A stretch of 61,192 bases of DNA from JBFXAM01 sp050184295 (lineage in GTDB: Bacteria > Planctomycetota > Phycisphaerae > UBA1845 > Fen-1342). The first letter of the stretch is position 1, and each line of letters begins with the position of its first letter. Below, in pieces: positions 1 through 6,645 of the stretch. The translations under genes and the position numbers were made by a program. The notes beneath the pieces are model-generated. The model worked only from the letters and a program-made list of their open reading frames with translations, was not told where the DNA came from and did not search any database. The stretch is taken from positions 1 through 61,192 of the forward strand of contig JBFXAM010000011.1 of the NCBI GenBank assembly GCA_050184295.1. The letters run 5' to 3'.

Positions 1-1
1 C

Positions 2-535
2 TGCGCCGACCGCCAGCGCCGCCCGCTTTTCTTCGGCCACGCGCGCCGCGCCGTCGACGCGGCCCGCGAGAAGCTCCGCCTCGTCGGCGCGGAGCGCGTC
101 CTCCACGCACCGCTCGGGCGGCTCAGCGGCGGCGAGCTCCAGCGCGTCCTCGTCGCGCTGGCGCTGCTCGGCGATCCCGAGATCCTCCTGCTCGACGAAC
201 CCGTCGCCGGCGTCGACGTCGCCGGCGAAAAACTCTTCTGCGACCTGCTCGTTCAGCTCCGCGAGCAGACTGGCGTCACCATCGTCCTGGTCTCCCACGA
301 AATGAGCATCGTCGTCCAGCACACCGACCACGTCGTCTGCGTCAGCGCCGGCGTCGTCCAGTGCGAGGGCAATCCCGTCGCCACGCTCAACTCCACAAAC
401 ATCCGCCGCATCTTCGGCGAGCACGCCGGCATCTACGAGCACGGCTCGCACGGCCACGACGCCGGACACGTGCATGGCCCCGGCTGCGGCCACCACATGC
501 ACCCGCCCGCAACCGCGCCCCCGGAGACGCCATGA
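2..535 (+). CDS. znuC: Zinc/manganese ABC transporter ATP-binding protein (5' end missing)
   Basis: The frame is open from base 2, so the start lies outside the window; 177 residues remain. Visible parts are the ABC signature LSGGELQR, Walker B ILLLDEP, the D-loop (GVD) and the switch histidine in VSHEM, so this is the C-terminal half of an ABC ATPase. The tail after about residue 140 is His-rich (HGSHGHDAGHVHGPGCGHHMH), as expected in a metal importer and unusual for a general ABC ATPase. It overlaps the downstream permease by 4 bases (ATGA), which fixes the partner and the operon order. Zn2+ versus Mn2+ or Fe2+ cannot be decided here because the binding protein is not visible. Confidence 0.9.
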   Translation, partial: CADRQRRPLFFGHARRAVDAAREKLRLVGAERVLHAPLGRLSGGELQRVLVALALLGDPEILLLDEPVAGVDVAGEKLFCDLLVQLREQTGVTIVLVSHEMSIVVQHTDHVVCVSAGVVQCEGNPVATLNSTNIRRIFGEHAGIYEHGSHGHDAGHVHGPGCGHHMHPPATAPPETP

Positions 536-1434
536 TCGCTTCGGCGCAGCAGCTCGCGTTGCTCGAAAGCGCCGTGGACGCCCTGCTCGACGCCGCCGCC
601 CGGCTGCCCTTCGACTGGGCCCGCGAGTTCGAGTTCATGCGCATGGCGCTCGTCGCGCTCGTGCTCGTCGCGCCCGCGTGTGGCATGGTGGGGGTCTACG
701 TCGTCCACTTTCGCATGGCCTTCTTCTCCGACGCGATCGCCCACTCCGCTTTCGCCGGCGTCGCCAGCGGCTTCCTCCTGCTCGCCGCCGGACAAGCCTG
801 GGCCGATCCCCGCATCACCCTCGTCGCGGTCGGACTCCTCGTCGGCGTCCTCGTCACCGCCGTGCGTCGACACAGCGACCTCAGCACCGACACCATCATC
901 GGCGTCGCGTTTTCCGCCGTCATTGCCCTCGGCATCATCATCATCCGCCTGCGCGACACGCGCACCAGCGATTTCAACGCGTATCTCTACGGGGACATCC
1001 TCGTGCTCGACCGCGCCGACCTCGCGGCCGCGCTCGTGCTCGCCGTGCTCGTCGTCGCGTTCATGCTCTGGTCCTACAACCGCCTGTTGCTCATCGGGTT
1101 GAACCCCGATCTGGCGTACACCCGCGGCGTCGCCACCCGCGCGTATGACTACGCGTTCGCGATCGTCGTTGTGCTGCTGGTCACGACGACAATTCGCATC
1201 ACCGGGCTCCTGCTTGTCACCGCGCTGCTCGTCGTCCCCGCCGCCACCGCGCGCAACCTCGCCCGCTCGGCGGGGCAGATGCTCTGGCTCGCCGCGGCGG
1301 TCGCGTTGCTCGCGGCGCTGCTCGGTCTCGCGTGCTCCTACTACCTGAACAGCGCGACGGGCGCGTCGATCATCCTCGCCGCGACGCTGCTCTTCTGCGG
1401 CTCCATGGTCGTTCGCGCGGCGCGCCGGAGCTAG
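532..1434 (+). CDS. znuB: Zinc/manganese ABC transporter permease (ABC-3 family)
   Basis: Integral membrane subunit of about 300 residues, the usual length for ZnuB/MntB/TroC permeases, with about eight hydrophobic segments. The family-typical stretch FFSDAIAHSAFAGVASG follows the second segment, and LLLVTALLVVPAATARN near residue 235 is the conserved late helix. The start is the ATG inside the ATGA overlap with the ATPase; an ORF extension upstream of it is shadow sequence. Together with the ATPase it would import Zn2+ or Mn2+ across the inner membrane; a periplasmic binding protein is expected upstream of the window. No zur-like operator is visible because the operon promoter is outside. 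Confidence 0.9.
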   Translation: MIASAQQLALLESAVDALLDAAARLPFDWAREFEFMRMALVALVLVAPACGMVGVYVVHFRMAFFSDAIAHSAFAGVASGFLLLAAGQAWADPRITLVAVGLLVGVLVTAVRRHSDLSTDTIIGVAFSAVIALGIIIIRLRDTRTSDFNAYLYGDILVLDRADLAAALVLAVLVVAFMLWSYNRLLLIGLNPDLAYTRGVATRAYDYAFAIVVVLLVTTTIRITGLLLVTALLVVPAATARNLARSAGQMLWLAAAVALLAALLGLACSYYLNSATGASIILAATLLFCGSMVVRAARRS

Positions 1435-1653
1435 CGTCGCGTCTCGACCGTCCCGGGGCATGCACCGGGATCGTGCCCGTGTCCCGCCCTTCATCGCCAC
1501 GTGTCCGACCCTCCCGCCGCGACCGGCCCGCGCCCGCGAGTGCTCCACGTCCGCGAACACCAGCGCGTGCTGCGGCGGAACGCCGGCGGGGCCTCGCAAG
1601 CCGCGTTTTCGCGCCCGAAACTCATCATTTTTCTCTGGATTCCACCGCTCCCG

Positions 1654-1682
1654 TTGTGAAAGTCGCCCGCGCTCCCTATAAT
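1654..1682 (+). promoter_or_regulatory. Sigma70-type promoter of the metalloprotease gene
   Basis: TTGTGA (1654-1659), a 17-base spacer, then a perfect TATAAT (1677-1682). Transcription would start near 1689, leaving a leader of about 45 bases before the GTG start at 1735. The stretch 1435-1734 holds nothing else I can recognise. Confidence 0.7.
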
Positions 1683-1734
1683 CGCTGCCGCACATCGGGA
1701 AAGAGCCGACGTTTTGTCGGACCGGAGGAGAAGA

Positions 1735-2841
1735 GTGCTCAGATCATCGGGTGGGCTGTGGTGCGCCGTTGCTCTCGCGTCCGCCGTGACCGCGTACGGC
1801 CAGCCGGATTGCGGCGTCGCACTGACCGAAAAGGACGTGCAGATCGTGCGCGACCGCCAGGCCGCTGGGCTCTACGGCGAAGCGGACCGAGCGGCCGGCC
1901 CCGGGCCGTCGATCGTGCCGCTCACGATCCACGTCGTCCGCCGATCCGACGGCAGCGGCGGGGTCGCGGAGCCGCTCATCGCGGACGCGATCGCCGAGTG
2001 CGACGTCGCGTTCGCGTCGCTCGGGCTTTCGTTTTGCCAGGCCGGCCCGACCACGCACATCGATCACGACGGCTACTACGATCAGATCGACACGCTCGCC
2101 GAAGCGAACATGCTGCGCCTGATCGACTTCGTCCCGAACACGATCAACGTGTACTTCGTCGACGCCCTTTCGATCGGCGCGGGACCGCTCTGCGGCCTCG
2201 CCTCGTTCACGTTCAACAGCGCCCAAGGCGTCATTATCCGCAACGGCTGCATGACGACGGCCGCCGACCGCACCACGCTTGCCCACGAGATCGGCCACTA
2301 CTTCGACCTCTTTCACACGCACGAAACGGCGTTTGGCGAAGAGTGCGCGGACAGCTCCAATTGCGAGACGGCGGGCGATCTCGTCTGCGACACACCCGCC
2401 GATCCGCAGCTCACACGCGACATGGTCTCCGACGAATGCACGTACATCGGCCACGCGTCCGACCCCTGTAACGGCGCTCCCTACGCGCCCGATCCAACCA
2501 ACCTGATGACCTACGGCCGGCGCGAGTGTCGCAACCACTTTTCCAGCGAGCAGCGCGGCCGCGCGCTCGCCACCATCCGCAACTTCCGCCGCGGGCTGCT
2601 GCGCGTAGAGTGTCCCGACCCCTGCGCGCCGTACGCGCGCTGCGACGTGAACTGCGACGGCATCATCTCCAACTTCGACATCGACGCCTTCGTGCTCGCA
2701 CTCAGCGACCCCGCGGGCTACACGCTTGCGTACCCCTGGTGCGCCCGGCTCTGCACCACCGACGTCAACGGCGACGCCGTCGTCGACAATCGTGACATCC
2801 TCGCCTTCACCGACTGCCTCGCCAACCTCGCGCAGCCATGA
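1735..2841 (+). CDS. Secreted M43-like zinc metalloprotease with C-terminal dockerin-like module
   Basis: 368 residues. The GTG at 1735 is chosen because GGAGGAG lies 4 bases upstream; a TTG 21 bases earlier has no such site. A signal peptide (residues 1-22, ending AYG) precedes the mature protein. The catalytic motif HEIGHYFDLFHTH (near residue 184) fits HExxHxxxxxH, followed by GDLVCDTP and a Met-turn region LMTYGRREC, all typical of the M43B (pappalysin/cytophagalysin) group; the usual Gly of HExxHxxG is Asp here. The last 65 residues form a two-loop Ca-binding dockerin-like module (DVNCDGIISNFDIDAF, DVNGDAVVDNRDI) shared with other secreted proteins in this window. Probably exported and surface bound. 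It has its own promoter and stands alone. Confidence 0.85.
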   Translation: MLRSSGGLWCAVALASAVTAYGQPDCGVALTEKDVQIVRDRQAAGLYGEADRAAGPGPSIVPLTIHVVRRSDGSGGVAEPLIADAIAECDVAFASLGLSFCQAGPTTHIDHDGYYDQIDTLAEANMLRLIDFVPNTINVYFVDALSIGAGPLCGLASFTFNSAQGVIIRNGCMTTAADRTTLAHEIGHYFDLFHTHETAFGEECADSSNCETAGDLVCDTPADPQLTRDMVSDECTYIGHASDPCNGAPYAPDPTNLMTYGRRECRNHFSSEQRGRALATIRNFRRGLLRVECPDPCAPYARCDVNCDGIISNFDIDAFVLALSDPAGYTLAYPWCARLCTTDVNGDAVVDNRDILAFTDCLANLAQP

Positions 2842-2857
2842 CCCGCCGCGTCAGAGC

Positions 2858-2875
2858 CGCGGGCGCAAGCCCGCG
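2858..2875. repeat. Small palindrome CGCGGGC/GCCCGCG (copy 1)
   Basis: Seven-base arms around a GCAA loop, preceded by GAGC. The same arms with a TTCA loop recur at 48480-48497 after the same GAGC. It lies 17 bases past the metalloprotease stop and may also act as its terminator, though no T-run follows. The rest of 2842-3388 holds imperfect CGATTCC-containing repeats (near 2874, 2901, 2951) and no gene. Confidence 0.5.
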
Positions 2876-3318
2876 ATTCCGACACGCGCGCACGCGCCGG
2901 CGATTCCCACCCAGGCACCCGCCCACGGTTCCCACGTACGCGCCCGCCGGCGATTCCGAGCGTCTGCGCACGTTCCGGTGGAGTCGCACGCCGCGGGCAT
3001 GGACGACCGATCCCGGCCATGCCGGCGCGCGAATCGCGAGCTGGCGCTCGCGGCTCTGATCGCGCCCCCACGGCGCCTGCCGCGCGCCAACGCACGATGC
3101 CGATCGACCTGAACCACAGCGCACACCGCACGCCGCCAACGAGAAGTTTCCCCCCGGCGCTGTATCAGACGGCCGCCGTCGCGGCTCCTGCTCTCCGAAC
3201 CCTTTGGGAGTTCTCGATTGCCTCGCGTCCGAGTCGTTCGCTGCTGCCTGGATGCCGGTGGAACGTGGCACGACCCAAAGGTTCATGCGAGACGGGATCG
3301 CGGCCGACGTTGCGAGGT

Positions 3319-3336
3319 CTCACACACGCGTGTGAG
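3319..3336. repeat. Inverted repeat CTCACAC/GTGTGAG upstream of lipoprotein gene
   Basis: Perfect 7-base arms with a 4-base loop (ACGC), about 50 bases before the lipoprotein start. The position suits an operator or a leader hairpin; no clear promoter could be assigned, so the role is open. Confidence 0.4.
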
Positions 3337-3388
3337 CGCGTGCGACCGGACACCCAAGATCGCATAAACACAGTCACGGAGAATGGTT

Positions 3389-4327
3389 ATGAAATGGACA
3401 CGAGCTTGGATCGCGCTCTCGGTGGCCGGAGCGATCGCAATCGGGTGCGTCTCGGAGTCGCCGGAGTCCCTCCTCAGCGTCGGAACCGACAAGGACGACG
3501 CTACGGCGCTGCCCTTTGAAACCGCAACCAAGGGCGGCTCGTTCGTCGTTCCACCGGTTCGCGACGTGGGTTTCGGCGGCGGAAACGTCGGCGGCGCAAA
3601 CGTCAATTCCACCAACGGTAATTACAACGGCGACGGCACGAACGGGAACGACAACGGCGGCACGAACGGCAACGACAACGGCGTCCCCAACGGGAACGAT
3701 AACGGCGTGCCGAACGCCAACGATAACGGCGTCCCCAACGGGAACGATAACGGCGTGCCGAACGCCAACGATAACGGCGTCCCCAACGCCAACGACAACG
3801 GCGTGCCGAACGCCAACGACAACGGCGTCCCCAACGCCAACGACAACGGCGTGCCGAACGCCAACGACAACGGCGTCCCCAACGCCAACGATAACGGCGT
3901 CCCCAACGCCAACGACAACGGTGTGCCGAACGCCAACGACAACGGCGTCCCCAACGCCAACGACAACGGCGGCACGAACGGCAACGACAACGGTGGCGGC
4001 GGCAACTGCGCCGACGGCTCCACCCAGCTCCGCGGCGGGTTCAGCGACGGCGGACGCGCCGAGTATCGCCTCCTCGTCGCCGGCTGCGAACGCTTCCGCG
4101 TCCGCACCGAGGCCGCCGGCGGGAACCAAACCCTCGCGGTAGCCATCAACGGCGTGGTCGTAGGATCGCTCACGACCGACTCGCGCGGTCGCGGCGAGCT
4201 GGAGTACAACACCGGCGGATTCCCCGCCAACTTCCCGGTCGTCATGCCCGGCGACGTCGTCACTGTCGGCTCGCTCTCGACCGTCCTCGGCAATGACTGC
4301 TCCAGCAACGCCAACTGCAACGGCTGA
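3389..4327 (+). CDS. Asn/Gly/Asp-rich repeat lipoprotein
   Basis: 312 residues. Of two in-frame ATGs (3383, 3389) the second has the GGAG at 3378-3381 at proper distance. The N-terminus is a lipoprotein signal ending AIAIGC, so Cys-20 or so should be lipidated. Residues about 75-200 are a low-complexity block of NDNGVPNA octapeptides; a compact C-terminal domain of about 110 residues with several Cys (NCADGSTQ..., VAGCERF..., NDCSSNANC) follows. The repeat would be a hydrophilic, flexible stalk holding the C-terminal domain off the membrane; Asn/Asp density could also bind Ca2+. Function unknown. Confidence 0.8.
   Translation: MKWTRAWIALSVAGAIAIGCVSESPESLLSVGTDKDDATALPFETATKGGSFVVPPVRDVGFGGGNVGGANVNSTNGNYNGDGTNGNDNGGTNGNDNGVPNGNDNGVPNANDNGVPNGNDNGVPNANDNGVPNANDNGVPNANDNGVPNANDNGVPNANDNGVPNANDNGVPNANDNGVPNANDNGVPNANDNGGTNGNDNGGGGNCADGSTQLRGGFSDGGRAEYRLLVAGCERFRVRTEAAGGNQTLAVAINGVVVGSLTTDSRGRGELEYNTGGFPANFPVVMPGDVVTVGSLSTVLGNDCSSNANCNG
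3681..3968 (+). repeat. Twelve 24-bp tandem repeats inside the lipoprotein gene
   Basis: Exactly 12 in-frame units encoding GVPN(A/G)NDN. Units with GTCCCC and GTGCCG mostly alternate, giving a 48-base higher-order unit, with the alternation broken at units 9-10. Flanked on both sides by related GGTNGNDN units. Confidence 0.95.
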
Positions 4328-4412
4328 AGCATGAAACGGAGAGGGTCGGGCGGTTCATACGGCATCGAACGCCTGACGTGAGGCAGCAGCGAATCCCGGG
4401 TTAGACGGCGAC

Positions 4413-4443
4413 GGCTCGGACGGGTGAAATGCTCGTCCGGGCC
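4413..4443 (+). terminator. Hairpin terminator after the repeat lipoprotein
   Basis: Ten-base stem GGCTCGGACG/CGTCCGGGCC (one T-G pair) with an 11-base loop, followed by the pyrimidine-rich GTTCGCTTCT. Lies 86 bases past the lipoprotein stop. The rest of 4328-4773 shows no gene. Confidence 0.55.
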
Positions 4444-4773
4444 GTTCGCTTCTAAATCCCTATCCACAAACATGATGCGCTGTACCGTGCCGCGGGTTTC
4501 GACCCGCGCCGACGTTTGTCGCATCCTGCACCGCAGATCGAAACGATCGACTCATCCCCGCAGTTCACAAGTCAGCGCGTACCTCATTCCGCGAACATCC
4601 GCGCATCCGGAAGACGAAGCTGCTGTGCAGCGCCACACCCGGTCGGACTCGCCCCCGTCACCGCTCGACCAGTCCCGCTTGTCCCATCGAGTCGACAATC
4701 CGCGGCTCTTTTCGCGCGTTTTCGTATCAGGTCGCCGCCCGTCCGGCTCCTCTGGGTGCTTGACGGAGAAGCC

Positions 4774-5787
4774 ATGTTCACGCGTTCCCACGCCATTCAG
4801 ATCCTGCGAATCGCCATCTGCTTGGCCGCACTGGTCTGGGTTTTCCGGGGTGTGCAGATCGCCGACCTGGCGACCGTCTACCACCGCACCCAGGCCCCGC
4901 TGCTGCTCGGCGCGATCGCCTGTTTCCTGCTGACGCCTTTTCTCCAGGCCATCCGGCTGCGTTCGCTGCTCGCGGCCCGCGGCATCCCGCTCGAACTCGC
5001 GGCCAGCACGCGCCTCGCATTCGTCGGCAATTTCCTGAATCACGCCGCCCCGCTCGGCTCCACGGCCGGCGATGTCTACAAGGCCGTCGTCGTCGCGCGT
5101 CGCGCGCCGCAGTCGTGGGAAGCCGCCACCGTCGTGCTCGTCGATCGCGCGATCGGGCTCGTCACGCTGCTGTTCAGCGTCACGCTGATCGCCTGGGTCG
5201 CCGGCCACGAAAGCCGACTCGCCGCACTACGGGGGTATCTCGGCGTTGCGTCCGCGCTGCTTGCCGGCGGCGCCGCCGTCGTCGTCCTGCTCCCACACCG
5301 CTGCTGGAGCGCGCTCCGCGAGCGCACCGCGTCGCTGCGCCACGGCGACAAACTCGAACGAATCGTGCGGACGACGCGCGCGCTGCTCGCGTCGCCGGGA
5401 GCGCTGCTCACCGCCGTCGTCGTCACGCTGGCGATCCAGATCGCCGCCGCCGCGAGCTTTCTCTGCATTGCGCTGTCCCTCGGGTTTCGTTTCGGGCTCG
5501 CGGAGTGGCCTTCGCTCTATGCCTTCTTCTCGACCGGCGAGATCGTCAAGGCACTCCCCGGCCCGCCGCAGGGGCTCGGCACAATGGAGCTCGCCTATCG
5601 CCACCTGTTCGCGGATTGGGCCGGGCCGCTCCAGATCGTCAGCGCCGCGCTCGCGATTCGAATCGTCGGCCTGCTCTGTGCCCTGCCCGGCGCACTGTTG
5701 CTCACCGCCGGCGCCCGCCGACCCGCGCGCGAACCCGCCCCAGGCGCGGCGCCGCGAATGTCCGCGGTCCCCGCGGCGGGAGCCTGA
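4774..5787 (+). CDS. LPG_synthase_TM (UPF0104/AglD-like) flippase-like membrane protein
   Basis: 337 residues with about eight membrane helices; the ATG is preceded by GGAG. The patterns LRSLLAARGI, FLNHAAPLGSTAGDVYKA (near residue 90), VLVDRAIGL and PGPPQGLGTMELAY are typical of the lysylphosphatidylglycerol synthase transmembrane region/AglD family, in the short form without a C-terminal catalytic domain. Family members are membrane proteins linked to lipid flipping or glycosyl transfer; the substrate is unknown. It precedes a GT2 gene and two GT-C genes in the same orientation, so a role with lipid-linked sugars or phospholipid translocation in envelope building is likely. Confidence 0.82.
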   Translation: MFTRSHAIQILRIAICLAALVWVFRGVQIADLATVYHRTQAPLLLGAIACFLLTPFLQAIRLRSLLAARGIPLELAASTRLAFVGNFLNHAAPLGSTAGDVYKAVVVARRAPQSWEAATVVLVDRAIGLVTLLFSVTLIAWVAGHESRLAALRGYLGVASALLAGGAAVVVLLPHRCWSALRERTASLRHGDKLERIVRTTRALLASPGALLTAVVVTLAIQIAAAASFLCIALSLGFRFGLAEWPSLYAFFSTGEIVKALPGPPQGLGTMELAYRHLFADWAGPLQIVSAALAIRIVGLLCALPGALLLTAGARRPAREPAPGAAPRMSAVPAAGA

Positions 5788-5850
5788 GAAAGTCACGCGT
5801 CCCTGGCCTAACCCGTGTACGATTCACAAGGAATGCAAAAGGCGATCCCC

Positions 5851-6645
5851 ATGCAAACCATGAAGTTCCATTCCGGCGTCAGCGTGTTTTTCCCATGCTA
5901 CAACGAAGAAGCCAACGTCGAGCGCACGACCCGCGCCGCCGTCGCCGCCTGCGAGCGCCTCTTCGTCGACTATGAAGTCATCATCGTCAACGACGGCAGC
6001 CGCGACCGCACCGCCGAGATCGCCGACCGCCTCGCCGCCGAGCTTCCCCATGTCCGCGCCGTCCACAACCAGCCGAACCGCGGCTACGGCGGGGCGCTAC
6101 AGCGCGGCTTCCGCGAGGCGACCAAGCCGTATGTGTTCTACACCGACGGCGACGGGCAGTTCGATTTCGAGGAGCTGGAGCGCCTGTTGCCGCTGATGAG
6201 CGCCTATGACATCGTGAGCGCCTACCGCATCAACCGCCAGGATCCGTGGCACCGCAAGCTCAACGCCAAGTGCTGGGGCCTGCTGGTGAACACGCTCTTC
6301 GGGCTCGGCATCCGCGACGTCGACTGCGCCTTCAAGATGTATCCGCGCCGCCTCTTCGAGCAGATCGAGATGCGCTCCACCGGCGCGCTCATCGACACCG
6401 AAATCCTCGCCAAGGCCCGCCGCCTCGGCTACACGATCGGGCAGTTCGGCGTCCACCACTATCCGCGCACCGCCGGCGAACAGACCGGCGCCAACTTCCG
6501 CGTCGTGCTCCGCGCCTTCCGCGAACTCGTCAAGCTTGCCGCGCACATCCGCGCCACCGGCAAGCGCCGCGACGCCGCCCCGCCTCGGCCCGCGACCGGC
6601 GCCACGCACCCGTCCCCGCTCGCGGCGCCGCCGACATGTCGCTGA
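5851..6645 (+). CDS. Family 2 glycosyltransferase, DPM1-like polyprenyl-phosphate sugar synthase
   Basis: 264 residues. Start taken at ATG 5851, 8 bases after AAAAGG; upstream in-frame GTG 5815 and ATG 5833 fit less well. The GT-A fold is clear: FFPCYNEE at the N-terminus, VIIVNDGSRDRT, the nucleotide-sugar DxD region YTDGDGQFD (near residue 93), and later VDCAFKMYPR. There are no membrane helices after the catalytic domain, as in soluble DPM1-type enzymes that move mannose or glucose from a nucleotide to polyprenyl phosphate. It overlaps the next gene by 10 bases. Inference: it supplies the lipid-linked donor for the GT-C proteins next to it. Confidence 0.85.
   Translation: MQTMKFHSGVSVFFPCYNEEANVERTTRAAVAACERLFVDYEVIIVNDGSRDRTAEIADRLAAELPHVRAVHNQPNRGYGGALQRGFREATKPYVFYTDGDGQFDFEELERLLPLMSAYDIVSAYRINRQDPWHRKLNAKCWGLLVNTLFGLGIRDVDCAFKMYPRRLFEQIEMRSTGALIDTEILAKARRLGYTIGQFGVHHYPRTAGEQTGANFRVVLRAFRELVKLAAHIRATGKRRDAAPPRPATGATHPSPLAAPPTCR

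Noticed and set aside
2874..2957. CGATTCC-spaced imperfect repeats (about 25-27 bases) after the metalloprotease
   Set aside because: Only three or four weak copies; could be chance in low-complexity GC-rich DNA.
3681..3968. CRISPR-like regular array
   Set aside because: Units are contiguous without spacers and in frame inside a lipoprotein gene; it is a coding tandem repeat.
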